In this document: piece after piece, positions 18,397 through 26,528 of the stretch
Position numbering within the stretch: position 1 is the first letter of the stretch
Layout of the letters: the number at the start of each line of letters is the position of its first letter
Assembly (NCBI GenBank): GCA_018375675.1
Contig: JAHACW010000027.1
Span: forward strand, 1 to 29,070
DNA length: 29,070 nt
Direction: 5' to 3'
From: Actinomyces sp.
GTDB taxonomy: Bacteria; Actinomycetota; Actinomycetes; Actinomycetales; Actinomycetaceae
Notes under the pieces: model-generated
Told to the model about the DNA's origin: nothing
The model's input: the letters and a program-made list of their open reading frames with translations, nothing else
Database searches by the model: none
Position numbers and translations under genes: made by a program

Positions 18397-19374
18397 ATGA
18401 CGCAGCAGATGAGTTCCCCGATTCTCGTTCTGGCCGACCAGGCGGGCGATCACCTGACCCCCCTGGCCCGACAGGCCGTGACGCTGGCCGCGTCCCTGAC
18501 CTCCGCCGACGTCGTCGCCCTGTCCCTGGCCGCCACCCCCGATGTGGCTGCGCTGTCCGAGCTGGGCGCGACCCAGCTGCTGCACGCCGACCTGGGTGAC
18601 GCCGCGCGCTCCTCCGTGGTCGCCTCCGACGCGCTTGTGTCCGCGCTGGCGACCGGCAGCTTCGGCCTGGTACTCCTGTGCTCGGACTACCGCGGTCGTG
18701 AGATCGCTGGCCGCGTCGGCGCCCTCACCGAGGCCGGCGTGGTCTCCGGCGCCTCTTCCGTCGGCTTCGATGGCGGCGTCCTCCAGATCGGCAAGACCGC
18801 CCTGGGCGGCTCCTGGTCGATGCGGATCGTCCTCGAGGGACAGACCCCGATCGTCGGCATCGCCTCCGGCGTCATCGACGAGGCCCCGGTGGCCTCTCCC
18901 GTCGCCCTGACCCCGCAGGCCCTGGCCGTCGAGCTGAGCCCCGAGGCCTCCTCGGTTCAGGTCGTCTCGTCCGTGGCCGACGAGGAGGAAGGCGTGTCCC
19001 TGACCGACGCCTCCACCGTCGTGTGCGGTGGCCGCGGCGTGGACGGTGACTTCGAGCTGGTGCGCTCCGTTGCGCGCGTTCTCGGCGGTGCCGTGGGCGC
19101 GACCCGCGTCGCCTGCGACGAGGGCTGGGCCCCGCGATCGGAGCAGATCGGCCAGACCGGTCTGACGGTCACCCCGAACCTCTACATCGGCCTGGGCGTC
19201 TCCGGCGCGATCCACCACACGGTGGGTATGCAGTCCTCCGCGCACATCGTCGCCGTGTGCGACGACCCGGACGCCCCGATCTTCGAGATCGCGGACTTCG
19301 GCGTGGTCGGTGACGTGACCGAGGTTGTGCCCGCTGCCCTGGCCGCCATCGAGGAGGCGCGCTCCCAGGCGTGA
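18397..19374 (+). CDS. etfA: electron transfer flavoprotein subunit alpha
   Basis: Alpha subunit (FixB type) of ETF, which holds the FAD. The 325-residue product has the N-terminal ETF domain ([26 protein letters not shown]) and the C-terminal FAD domain with [37 protein letters not shown], then [19 protein letters not shown] and [25 protein letters not shown]. The SGAIHH and DAPIF segments contact flavin in known structures. It starts one base after etfB and its stop overlaps the GTG start of the cysteine desulfurase by four bases, so etfB-etfA-iscS-mnmA is one tightly packed operon. Confidence 0.95.
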   Translation: MTQQMSSPILVLADQAGDHLTPLARQAVTLAASLTSADVVALSLAATPDVAALSELGATQLLHADLGDAARSSVVASDALVSALATGSFGLVLLCSDYRGREIAGRVGALTEAGVVSGASSVGFDGGVLQIGKTALGGSWSMRIVLEGQTPIVGIASGVIDEAPVASPVALTPQALAVELSPEASSVQVVSSVADEEEGVSLTDASTVVCGGRGVDGDFELVRSVARVLGGAVGATRVACDEGWAPRSEQIGQTGLTVTPNLYIGLGVSGAIHHTVGMQSSAHIVAVCDDPDAPIFEIADFGVVGDVTEVVPAALAAIEEARSQA

Positions 19375-20576
19375 GCGTCTATCTCGACCACGCGGCCACC
19401 ACGCCGCTGCGCGAGTGCGCCCTCGAGGCGTGGACCCGCGCCCAGCGTGACCTGGCTGCAACACCCGGCAATCCCGCCGCCCTCCACTTCGGAGGGCGGC
19501 GGGCCCGTCGCATGCTCGATGACGCGCGCGAGCAGGTCGCAGCCGCCCTCGGCGCAGACATCCACGAGGTCATTTTCACGTCGGGTGCCACCGAATCGGA
19601 CGCCCTCGGCGTCATGGCTGCGGCCCGAGGTGTGCGTGGCCGCGACGGCGCGCGCGACCTGATCGTCGTCTCGGGCCTCGAACATGACGCGGTCGCCCAT
19701 CAGCACGAGGTCGCCTCTCGCGAGGGCTTTTCATGGGAGGTTCTGCCCGTGGATGCGGGCGGCCGCTCGGTGCTGCCCACTGAGGCCGGCGACGACGCGC
19801 CCGCCTCGTGGGACGGTCGCCTCGCGCTCGGATCCATGACCCTCGTGTCCTCCGAGATCGGCACGATTCAGCCGGTCGCACACTTCGCTGAGCTCGTGCA
19901 CGCCAGCGGAGGTCTCGTGCACTGCGATGCCGCCCAAGCCATTCCAACGCTGGACGTGTCCTTTGCGGAACTCGGCCTGGACCTCATGAGCGTGGGCGGA
20001 CACAAGGTTGGCGCCCCCGCCGGCATTGGAGTTCTCCTCGCCCGACGAGGCATCCCCATGACGACCGACCGACCCGGCGGTGGCCACGAGCGCTCGATTC
20101 GCTCGGGCACGCCCGACGTCGCGGGCGCCTGCGCTCTCGCAGCCGCACTCACCGAGGTCGTCGCCGAGCGCTCAGCTTTCGCCGCTCGCGCGGCTGACCT
20201 GCGGGCGCACCTGCTGTCCCACCTGCCCGACGGCGTGACTCCGACGGTGGGGGAGTCGGCCTCGTCGAGCGCGATTATCCACCTGTCCCTGCCCACCGCC
20301 CGCCCCGAGGCCGTGCTCATGGCCTTCGACATGGCCGGGATCGCCGTGTCCGCCGGATCCGCTTGTCATGCGGGGGTGACGCGCCCCTCCGAGATCGTCA
20401 TGGCGATGGGACGCAGCGAGGAGCAGGCGCTCGGCGTCCTTCGTGTCTCGCTCGGCCATGAGACGACGCGCGACGATATCGACGCCTTCCTGGCCGCTCT
20501 GCCCATTGCTATCCGCGCGAGTGCAGCCCTGGACGGAGTTGCCCACGTGCGCAACGAACGAAACGAGGAATGCTAG
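19371..20576 (+). CDS. iscS: cysteine desulfurase (NifS/IscS family)
   Basis: PLP enzyme that removes sulfur from cysteine as a protein persulfide for Fe-S clusters and tRNA thiolation. The 401-residue product shows [10 protein letters not shown] at the N-terminus, H105 (GLEHDAV), D186 and Q189 ([13 protein letters not shown]), K212 as the Schiff-base lysine ([12 protein letters not shown]) and C332 as the persulfide cysteine (SAGSACHAG). Two departures are visible: the usual NNEIGTIQP is SSEIGTIQP, replacing the conserved Asn near the cofactor, and the Cys loop is followed directly by [12 protein letters not shown]. The GTG start overlaps etfA by four bases and the stop abuts the mnmA ATG, so the nearest sulfur acceptor is MnmA. 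The symbol follows the equivalent M. tuberculosis gene order (recall). Confidence 0.92.
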   Translation: MSVYLDHAATTPLRECALEAWTRAQRDLAATPGNPAALHFGGRRARRMLDDAREQVAAALGADIHEVIFTSGATESDALGVMAAARGVRGRDGARDLIVVSGLEHDAVAHQHEVASREGFSWEVLPVDAGGRSVLPTEAGDDAPASWDGRLALGSMTLVSSEIGTIQPVAHFAELVHASGGLVHCDAAQAIPTLDVSFAELGLDLMSVGGHKVGAPAGIGVLLARRGIPMTTDRPGGGHERSIRSGTPDVAGACALAAALTEVVAERSAFAARAADLRAHLLSHLPDGVTPTVGESASSSAIIHLSLPTARPEAVLMAFDMAGIAVSAGSACHAGVTRPSEIVMAMGRSEEQALGVLRVSLGHETTRDDIDAFLAALPIAIRASAALDGVAHVRNERNEEC

Positions 20577-21668
20577 ATGCGAGTTCTGGCAGCACTGTCC
20601 GGCGGCGTGGACTCCGCCGTCGCCGCCGCGAAGGCCGTGGAGGCCGGGCACGACGTCGTCGGCGTGCACATGGCCCTGTCCTCCCAACCTCAGGAGTGCC
20701 GTATCGGTTCGCGCGGCTGCTGTTCGATCGAGGACGCCGGGGACGCGGCGCGCGCCGCCGAGATCATCGGCATTCCCTTCTACGTGTGGGACCTCGCCCA
20801 GGAATTCGAGCAGACGGTCATCACCGACTTTGTCGCCCAGTACAAGGCCGGGCGTACCCCCAACCCCTGCGTGCGCTGCAACGAGTTCGTGAAGTTCCGC
20901 GAGTTGGCCAGCCGCGCACGCGCGCTTGGCTTTGATGCCGTGTGCACCGGGCACTACGCCGCCATCGTTGATGGGGAGGCCGGCCCCGAGCTGCACCGCG
21001 GCGCCGACAACCTCAAGGACCAGTCCTACGTGCTGGCCGTCATGGGGCCCGAGGAGCTGACCCGCGTCGTCCTGCCGCTGGGGGATGCCCCCAACAAGGC
21101 GTGGGTACGCTCCGAGGCCGAACGCCTCGGCCTGGGCGTGTCCAACAAGCCCGACTCCTACGACATCTGCTTCATTCCCGACGGTGACACGCAGGGCTTC
21201 CTGCGTGCTCACCTGGGTGCCTCTGAGGGCGAGATTGTCACCCCCGACGGCGAGGTGCTGGGTCGCCACGAGGGCTACTGGAACTACACGGTCGGCCAGC
21301 GCAAGGGCCTCGGAATCGGCGCGCCCGCACCAGACGGGCGGCCGCGCTACGTCCTCGAAACGAGGCCGGAGACCAACCAGGTCGTCGTTGGGGCGTCTGA
21401 GCTCCTGTCCATCTCCCGCATCACGGCCACGGACGCCGTCTGGCTCGCCTCCGACGATGACGGCTCCGACGCCACCGACCTCTTCGTGCAGCTGCGCGCG
21501 CACGGCACCCCCGTGCCCGTCGCCTCGCTGACGCGCGACCTGGACGCCGGAACGATCAGCGTCGTGCTTGAGGACAGTGCGCGCGGTGTCGCGCGCGGCC
21601 AGTCGATGGTCGTGTACCGCGGAACCCGCGTCCTCGGCGAGGGCACCATCGACGCAACCGGGCGCTGA
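20577..21668 (+). CDS. mnmA: tRNA 2-thiouridine synthase (tRNA-specific 2-thiouridylase)
   Basis: ATP-dependent enzyme that installs sulfur at position 2 of the wobble uridine in tRNAs for Lys, Glu and Gln. The 363-residue product has the PP-loop SGGVDS (8-13), the tRNA/adenylation region, NPCVRC with C98 and C101, and YDICFIP with C198 as the second catalytic cysteine. Family patches include TGHYAAI, LKDQSYVLAVM, EAERLGLGVSNKPDS and HEGYWNYTVGQRKGLGIG, followed by the C-terminal beta domain. Its ATG directly follows the iscS stop (TAGATG), with GAGGAA just upstream as the ribosome binding site. The desulfurase next door is the obvious sulfur donor. It ends the etfB-etfA-iscS-mnmA run. Confidence 0.97.
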   Translation: MRVLAALSGGVDSAVAAAKAVEAGHDVVGVHMALSSQPQECRIGSRGCCSIEDAGDAARAAEIIGIPFYVWDLAQEFEQTVITDFVAQYKAGRTPNPCVRCNEFVKFRELASRARALGFDAVCTGHYAAIVDGEAGPELHRGADNLKDQSYVLAVMGPEELTRVVLPLGDAPNKAWVRSEAERLGLGVSNKPDSYDICFIPDGDTQGFLRAHLGASEGEIVTPDGEVLGRHEGYWNYTVGQRKGLGIGAPAPDGRPRYVLETRPETNQVVVGASELLSISRITATDAVWLASDDDGSDATDLFVQLRAHGTPVPVASLTRDLDAGTISVVLEDSARGVARGQSMVVYRGTRVLGEGTIDATGR

Positions 21669-21736
21669 AGGTCTCGGGTGTGCGCGCCGTCGAGAGACGT
21701 GGGCGAGGGCATGCAGACGCTCTGCGGCACATCGGT

Positions 21737-21742
21737 TAGACT
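21737..21742 (+). promoter_or_regulatory. candidate -10 box of tRNA-Leu
   Basis: TAGACT lies ten bases before the first base of the mature tRNA, the usual distance for a short 5' leader. The same hexamer precedes bcp and glgB. The -35 is not convincing. Confidence 0.5.
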
Positions 21743-21751
21743 GGGGTGCGC

Positions 21752-21832
<81 letters not shown>

Positions 21833-21873
21833 CAGTTGCCCCTGCCCGGTCGCCCCGGGGAGGTTGCAGTCGA

Positions 21874-21886
21874 TAGACTGAGGTTA
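21874..21886 (+). promoter_or_regulatory. candidate -10 box for a leaderless bcp transcript
   Basis: TAGACT (21874-21879) ends six bases before the bcp ATG, so the transcript should begin at or next to the start codon. The only Shine-Dalgarno-like word (GAGG) is too close to the ATG to work. Confidence 0.5.
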
Positions 21887-22359
21887 TGAGCGCTTTGGAA
21901 ATTGGCTGCAAGGCCCCCGACTTCACCGCCGAGACCACTCAGGGAACCCTATCCCTGTCGGACCTCCTCGCCGCCTCGTCGCGCGGCGTCGTCGTCTACT
22001 TCTACCCGAAGGCCTCCACGCCCGGCTGCACGAAGGAAGCTTGCGACTTCCGCGATTCCCTGGCGTCGCTTCAGGGGGCCGGCTACTCGGTGATCGGTGT
22101 GTCCGCCGACTCGATGGCCGCCCTCGAGCGCTTTACCGAGAAGCAGTCGCTGACCTTCCCGCTGGCCTCCGACCCGGATCACGAGATTCTCGAGGCGTAC
22201 GGCGCGTGGGGTGAAAAGAAGAACTATGGCCGCACCTACGTGGGCATCATCCGCTCGACCGTTGTCGTGAACCCCGACGGTACGGTCGCCCTGGCCCAGT
22301 ACAACGTGAAGGCCACGGGCCACGTCGCTCGCCTGCGTAAGGCTCTCGGTATCGACTAA
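21886..22359 (+). CDS. bcp: peroxiredoxin of the Bcp/PrxQ type
   Basis: Thiol peroxidase that reduces hydrogen peroxide and organic hydroperoxides in the cytoplasm, recycled by thioredoxin or similar. The 157-residue length is usual. C48 is the peroxidatic cysteine in YPKASTPGCTKEACDF, and C53 five residues on is the resolving cysteine of the atypical two-Cys PrxQ class. GVSADSMAALERFTEKQSLTFPLASDPDHEILEAYG and GRTYVGIIRSTVVVNPDG are family features. It lies 53 bp after tRNA-Leu with its own -10. Start ATG 21886 is supported by the N-terminus (LEIGCKAPDFTAET) and a probable leaderless transcript. No dedicated regulator is adjacent. Confidence 0.95.
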   Translation: MSALEIGCKAPDFTAETTQGTLSLSDLLAASSRGVVVYFYPKASTPGCTKEACDFRDSLASLQGAGYSVIGVSADSMAALERFTEKQSLTFPLASDPDHEILEAYGAWGEKKNYGRTYVGIIRSTVVVNPDGTVALAQYNVKATGHVARLRKALGID

Positions 22360-22364
22360 TCCCA

Positions 22365-22393
22365 TTGCTTTTCCAGTAACTAGTGCGTATGAT
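22365..22393 (+). promoter_or_regulatory. sigma-70-type promoter of the 332-aa membrane protein gene
   Basis: TTGCTT (22365-22370), a 17-bp spacer and TATGAT (22388-22393) form the best promoter match in the window, with transcription expected near 22400. Confidence 0.65.
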
Positions 22394-22419
22394 TGTCAAG
22401 AAACTGACAGCTAGTTACT
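22375..22419. repeat. operator-like nested inverted repeat over the promoter
   Basis: AGTAACTAG (22375-22383) and CTAGTTACT (22411-22419) form a perfect 9-bp inverted repeat with one arm in the promoter spacer and the other about 12-20 bases past the expected start site. Inside, TGTCA (22394-22398) and TGACA (22405-22409) form a second perfect dyad. The position suggests repressor binding and the RNA could also fold. Confidence 0.6.
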
Positions 22420-22431
22420 AATGGAGGAGTT

Positions 22432-23430
22432 ATGGGGGCCAGGACGCCTGACGCGTATCGAATCGGTGCGGGGCAGGTGACGCAGGAGTATCCGGCCGAT
22501 GCTGTGCCCGCGCGTCTGCGCAAGCAGCCCAGCCTGCCGACGATGTCCCACGCGCCCGAGTCGTCCCCCGTCGAACAGGTTGTGACCGCCGAGGTCGCGG
22601 CAGTTCGGCGCGAGGCCTCGGTTCTCCCTCGTCAGTTGAAGGAAGCTCGTCCGTCGAAGGATGCTGCCGCGCCGGCGCAACGCAATGTACTTGCGCGCGA
22701 CGCTGTTCGTGCGCAGGCGGCGCCCGCTGTGGAATCTCCTGCGCCCGCGCGCGAGTATGCGCATCTGGACGAGGCCGGGGTAGCATTTGAGGGGGATCAG
22801 CGCCCTGGCGTTCCCGTCCATCACGACTGGCACCGCACGACGATGCGCGTCGTGAACTCGGCAGGGGAGCAGGTACCTAGCGAGCGGGGCGTGTCCGCGC
22901 CGGCATTGCCCGTGCCGACACAGGCCGAAGAGGTCTCTGGTGTCGGTGGCGCGTCGCGTGCCCAGCGCGCGACACGACGCTCGGGTGTCGGTGCCTCGCG
23001 CATGGAGCGTCGTGAGCGGCCCGCTCGCCGTGGGCAGCGTTATCGGGGCCTCCTCATGTTCCTCCTCGGCTTCATCTCGGCGCTCCTCGTCGTCGCATCC
23101 GTGGTTGGTGGTCTGTACGTTGCGCGCTCTACGGGTGCATCCGGCTTCGCGAGCGCCGTCGACTCCTGTCACGCACGTGGTTTACACGCACGCCTGGCCA
23201 GCGATGAGACCTCGCTGACCCTCGAAGCCTTCTCTGACAGTGGGGATAGCCTGACGACGCCGATTTTCCAGTGCGTGCTCGGCAAGCTCGGCACCCCCGC
23301 GGCGGTGCGCGAGCGGATGTACGCGACCCGCGCGATCGATGGCACCCAGTCGGAGGAGTGGGGCTCCTATAAGGCGACCTGGACGTACGAACCGGATCAG
23401 GGCTTGACTGTCATCGTCAGCTCCCGCTGA
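22432..23430 (+). CDS. single-TM protein with long Pro/Ala/Arg-rich N-terminal region
   Basis: Unrecognised 332-residue protein. Residues 1-200 are low-complexity, rich in Ala, Pro, Arg, Glu and Val, and probably disordered and cytoplasmic, ending in a basic stretch (RMERRERPARRGQRYRG). A membrane segment follows (about 206-231, GLLMFLLGFISALLVVASVVGGLYVA). The external C-terminal domain (232-332) contains C246 and C281, possibly disulfide-linked, and strands such as SLTLEAFSDSGDSLTTPIFQC and YKATWTYEPDQGLTVIVSSR. ATG 22432 has GGAGGA at 22423-22428. It has a strong promoter with an operator-like inverted repeat, so it may be conditionally expressed. The layout resembles cell-envelope or division-associated bitopic proteins, but no family is recognised. 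Confidence 0.8.
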   Translation: MGARTPDAYRIGAGQVTQEYPADAVPARLRKQPSLPTMSHAPESSPVEQVVTAEVAAVRREASVLPRQLKEARPSKDAAAPAQRNVLARDAVRAQAAPAVESPAPAREYAHLDEAGVAFEGDQRPGVPVHHDWHRTTMRVVNSAGEQVPSERGVSAPALPVPTQAEEVSGVGGASRAQRATRRSGVGASRMERRERPARRGQRYRGLLMFLLGFISALLVVASVVGGLYVARSTGASGFASAVDSCHARGLHARLASDETSLTLEAFSDSGDSLTTPIFQCVLGKLGTPAAVRERMYATRAIDGTQSEEWGSYKATWTYEPDQGLTVIVSSR

Positions 23431-23537
23431 CGACGTCGTCGCCCTGGGGGAGGGTCATCATCTGAGATTTGTTCCACCGCATTGCCTTGTATCGCTCGTA
23501 AAATGAGTGGGTATTTCAATGCGTGAAGGAGTATCTC

Positions 23538-24341
23538 GTGTCCGATTCGCAGCCCGCCGCCTCAGCGGCACCCGCCGCCCCCGTCGGGGAAGATGTCGCA
23601 CTGGCGATTCGAGGCCTCGTCAAGATCTATGGCAACCTTATCGCCGTCGCCGACCTGTCCCTCGATATCCCCACCGGATCCTTCTACGGGATCGTCGGTC
23701 CTAACGGCGCCGGAAAGACCACGACGCTGACCATGGCCACCGGCCTGCTCACCCCCGACCGTGGCACCGCCTACGTGCATGGCGTCGACGTGTGGGCGCG
23801 AACCCAGGAGGCACGTGCCCTCCTCGGCGTCATGCCCGACGGGATGCGCCTCCTCGACCGTCTCTCCGGCCCGGACTTCCTCGTCCACGTGGGCATGCTT
23901 CACGGCCTGGACGCCTCCGTCGCCCGCGAGCGCGCCCACGAGCTCCTCGCGGCCCTCGACCTCGCCGAGGCCGGCAAGAAGCTGATCAGCGACTACTCGG
24001 CGGGCATGACGAAGAAGGTCGCCCTGGCCGCCGCCCTCATTCACTCCCCTCGAGTCCTGGTCCTCGACGAGCCTTTCGAGGCTGTCGACCCCGTGTCCGC
24101 GACCAACATTCGTCAGATCCTCACCGACTACACAAAGCGTGGCGGCACCGTCATCCTCTCCTCGCACGTGATGGCCACCGTCCAGCAGCTGTGCACGCAC
24201 GTCGCCATCATCGACAAGGGGCGCGTGCTCGTCGCCGGTACCACTGACGAGGTCGCCCAGGGCGGCGACCTGGGGGAGCGCTTCACCTCCCTGGTCGGCG
24301 GCGTCCACTCCGAGGAAGGCCTGTCGTGGTTGGGCAACTGA
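23538..24341 (+). CDS. ABC transporter ATP-binding protein
   Basis: Cytoplasmic ATPase of an ABC transporter of unknown substrate. The product is 267 residues from GTG 23538. It shows Walker A GPNGAGKT (54-61), a Q-loop region VHGVDVWARTQEARALLGVMPDGM where the usual Gln is not obvious, signature YSAGMTKKVALAAAL (a departure from LSGGQ), Walker B VLVLDEPFEAVDP and a switch His in ILSSHVM. GTG 23538 is preferred to GTG 23523 because AAGGAG (23526-23531) then has a six-base spacing. The permease start overlaps its 3' end by 16 bases. The family resembles ABC-2 type exporters with degenerate signature motifs. No peptide or antibiotic biosynthesis gene is next to it. Confidence 0.9.
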   Translation: MSDSQPAASAAPAAPVGEDVALAIRGLVKIYGNLIAVADLSLDIPTGSFYGIVGPNGAGKTTTLTMATGLLTPDRGTAYVHGVDVWARTQEARALLGVMPDGMRLLDRLSGPDFLVHVGMLHGLDASVARERAHELLAALDLAEAGKKLISDYSAGMTKKVALAAALIHSPRVLVLDEPFEAVDPVSATNIRQILTDYTKRGGTVILSSHVMATVQQLCTHVAIIDKGRVLVAGTTDEVAQGGDLGERFTSLVGGVHSEEGLSWLGN

Positions 24342-26020
24342 TTCGCCTCAAGCTCCGCATCATCTGGAACACCGTCCGCAAGCAGACGGTCGTCCTCGTT
24401 CTCGCAGTCCTCGGCGTCCTGTACTTCGGCGGAATCTACACCTCCGCGCTCGTGGGCACCGCTTTCCTCGCGCGCTCCGACGAGTCCTACTTGGCCGCGC
24501 CGGTGATGCCGATTGTCGGGCCCTTTATCTTCCTGCTCTGGCTGGTCCTGCCGATCATCTTTGCCTCGATGGACAACTCTCTCGATCCCGTGCGCCTGTC
24601 GCCCTACGTGGGACCCAGCAAGCGCCTCGGGGCTGGGCTGGCAGCTGCGACTGTGGTAGGGCCCGGCGGGCTCCTGTCCGCGATGATCCTCTTCCTGCCG
24701 GTTTGGTTCGCGCTGTGGCGCGCCCAGTGGATTGAGGCACTCGGCTGGTTTGCTGCCGGTGTCGTGACGCTGCCTCTGGCGGTGCTGTGGGCGCGCGCGG
24801 TCGGGACCTGGTTCGCTGTGCGTCTCGATAGCTCGAGCAAGAAGGATGCCGTCACCGCTCTGGGCGCTGTCCTCTTCATGGTGGTGCTCACCCCCATGGG
24901 CTACTGGATGTCTGTGCTGACGCAGAACTTCTCGCTCGAGGCCTTCCAGGCGGGTCTGAACGTCGCGCTGTGGACGCCCTTCGGTGCGCCCTTCGGCGTC
25001 GTCGCCTCTCTGCTCGAGGGCGCATGGGTGGCCGCGGCGATCCGCGTCCTCATCACGGTCGTGACCGGAGTCATCGGTTGGCGTGCCTGGCTCGCCGTCC
25101 TGCGCCCCGTCATGAGCGGCTATGCCGGTGAGATCAGCGCCGACGCGCAGAGTGCCATCGACGAGGGGCGCCACCTCATCGACGAATCTCTCGAAGAGGA
25201 AGCGCGGGGTCGACGTTCCGCGCAGTCGCGAGCCGCCGGCCTACGTAGCGTCGACCTGTTCACGCGGCTGGGCCTCGGGGTGCGCAGCGCCTCCCTGGCC
25301 GCGCGCACGCTGCGCTATTGGATCGTCGATACGCGCCTGAACATGAACATGGTGCTTGCGCTGCTGTTCCCGGTTATTGCGATCTTTATGGGGCGGCTGG
25401 TTGCTGAGGGGCAGTCGTTTGCGTTCTCGGCGGGTATCTTCCTCTACATGGTGCCCATCACGACGGGCCTGACGACCGGCGCGCTCATGCAATACGACTC
25501 GACGGGAGCCTGGATCGTGGTGTCGTCGGGCATGAGCGGTCGCGAGGAACGTCGTGGTCGCCTCGTCGGGTCCCTCATCGTGTTGGTTCCCCAGGTCATC
25601 GGCTACCTCATTCACGATGCTGTCAGTGGAGCAAGCGCCTCCGATTTCGTGTTCCACCAGGTGATGGGCGTCGTCCTCTTCGCGGGTGCCACTGCGACAA
25701 CCCTCGTCGTGAACGCGCGTTGGGTCTACCCGGTGCAGCCTCCGGGCACGTCCCCACTTGCGACGAAGGGTACCGGTTCCTTCCTGATGACGATGCTGCT
25801 CCAGCTTGTGGGCTTCGCGGGTACCGCGGTTCTGCAGATCCCGTCCTACGTGCTGCTCGTGCTGGCGTCCTTCGGCTTCGTGCCGGACTGGGTCGCCTAC
25901 GTTGTGAGCCTCGCGTGGTCGGTGCTCGTCCTTGAGGCAGCGGTCCGCATTGGCGGGCGAGTCTGGGACCGCTACGCTGTCGCCGCACTGACGTCGATCC
26001 GCAGCTGGCCGGGACACTGA
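24326..26020 (+). CDS. ABC transporter permease, polytopic membrane protein
   Basis: A 564-residue integral membrane partner of the upstream ATPase. Roughly ten to twelve hydrophobic segments are visible, for example at about 20-45, 58-82, 112-134 and 142-163, then VTALGAVLFMVVLTPMGYWM and paired C-terminal segments ending in VSLAWSVLVLEAAVRIGG. A charged cytoplasmic loop around residues 270-310 (IDEGRHLIDESLEEEARGRRS) divides the protein in half, suggesting an internally duplicated six-plus-six layout (inference). The start GTG 24326 overlaps the ATPase gene by 16 bases, giving translational coupling. A strong terminator follows. The substrate cannot be predicted. Confidence 0.88.
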   Translation: MVGQLIRLKLRIIWNTVRKQTVVLVLAVLGVLYFGGIYTSALVGTAFLARSDESYLAAPVMPIVGPFIFLLWLVLPIIFASMDNSLDPVRLSPYVGPSKRLGAGLAAATVVGPGGLLSAMILFLPVWFALWRAQWIEALGWFAAGVVTLPLAVLWARAVGTWFAVRLDSSSKKDAVTALGAVLFMVVLTPMGYWMSVLTQNFSLEAFQAGLNVALWTPFGAPFGVVASLLEGAWVAAAIRVLITVVTGVIGWRAWLAVLRPVMSGYAGEISADAQSAIDEGRHLIDESLEEEARGRRSAQSRAAGLRSVDLFTRLGLGVRSASLAARTLRYWIVDTRLNMNMVLALLFPVIAIFMGRLVAEGQSFAFSAGIFLYMVPITTGLTTGALMQYDSTGAWIVVSSGMSGREERRGRLVGSLIVLVPQVIGYLIHDAVSGASASDFVFHQVMGVVLFAGATATTLVVNARWVYPVQPPGTSPLATKGTGSFLMTMLLQLVGFAGTAVLQIPSYVLLVLASFGFVPDWVAYVVSLAWSVLVLEAAVRIGGRVWDRYAVAALTSIRSWPGH

Positions 26021-26039
26021 TCTCGGCTGCACTGCACGC

Positions 26040-26078
26040 ACGAGGCCGGGGTGACCCACGGGGGTGCCCCGGCCTCGT
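26040..26078 (+). terminator. intrinsic terminator of the ABC transporter unit
   Basis: ACGAGGCCGGGG (26040-26051) pairs perfectly with CCCCGGCCTCGT (26067-26078) across a 15-base loop, followed by TTGCTTCTGGTT. It begins 20 bases after the permease stop. Confidence 0.8.
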
Positions 26079-26079
26079 T

Positions 26080-26235
26080 GCTTCTGGTTGCCATCGTGTG
26101 CTGACTACTGTGCAGCGCGATCATCGGGAGCTGATTGAGGAGGGCGGCGTCTAAGAGGCCGAGGATCGCATAGATGGCGCCGTCCGGGTGCTCCGCGTGG
26201 TTGACCGGTGGACTACGCGGATAGGTTGTTCGCAC
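26080..26235 (-). pseudogene. possible decayed gene fragment or very small ORF
   Basis: On the minus strand the frame starting at GTG 26235, inside the repeat array, reads with strong G/C third-position bias over about 26130-26205 (for example PDGAIYAILGLLDAALLNQL), as real genes here do. It then runs without a stop through the ABC terminator and into the permease 3' end (stop near 25972), so it cannot be an intact gene of normal design. It may be a remnant whose 3' part was deleted. No family is recognised. Confidence 0.3.
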
Positions 26236-26317
26236 GCGGATAGGTTATTGACATGCGGATAGGTTAGTAACCTATCCGCATGCGAGTTACCTATCCGTAT
26301 GTGCGTAACCTATCCGC
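26217..26317. repeat. six-copy symmetrical iteron array (19-bp period, one dyad axis)
   Basis: GCGGATAGGTT occurs at 26217-26227, 26236-26246 and 26255-26265. Its complement AACCTATCCGC occurs at 26269-26279 and 26307-26317, with a two-mismatch copy at 26288-26298. Every neighbour pair within an arm is exactly 19 bp apart and all three mirrored pairs centre on base 26267. The middle is a perfect 15-bp inverted repeat (26252-26266 and 26268-26282). The 8-bp spacers differ far more than the 11-bp words, which points to selection for a bound site and not to one recent duplication. Confidence 0.9.
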
Positions 26318-26528
26318 ATGCGCGTGTATGGACGTTGCCTCAAGTCGCTGCATGCTAGCCCTCGAATCCCTGCGTGGATGGCCCTGCCCGGATGTGAAAT
26401 AGCGGGTTAACGTGCGTATCTGGTGGTTTGCACCGCCGCCAGCTAGGCGAAGCTGTCGGGAGCTCATGATGAGCGGTACTGGCGAGCGAGATAAAAGGCA
26501 AGGACGTTTTGTGCATTCACCCAAATAA
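26318..26528. other. non-coding stretch right of the array
   Basis: The gene gap 26021-26580 holds the ABC terminator, the possible fragment, the iteron array and, at its right end, the surface-protein terminator. Between 26318 and 26528 I see no supported gene: the open frames lack third-position bias. Only a small palindrome GCTCATGATGAGC near 26462-26474 stands out. Confidence 0.5.

Noticed and set aside
23429..23440. Palindrome GACGACGTCGTC over the stop of the 332-aa gene
   Set aside because: Too short for a terminator, no T run, and expected by chance in such GC-rich DNA.
26217..26325. CRISPR-like array of short spaced repeats
   Set aside because: Repeats are 11 bp with 8-bp spacers, half are inverted and no cas gene is present, so it does not fit a CRISPR array.
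26291..26524. Minus-strand frame of 77 codons right of the array
   Set aside because: No third-position bias, no ribosome binding site, and it runs into the repeat array.
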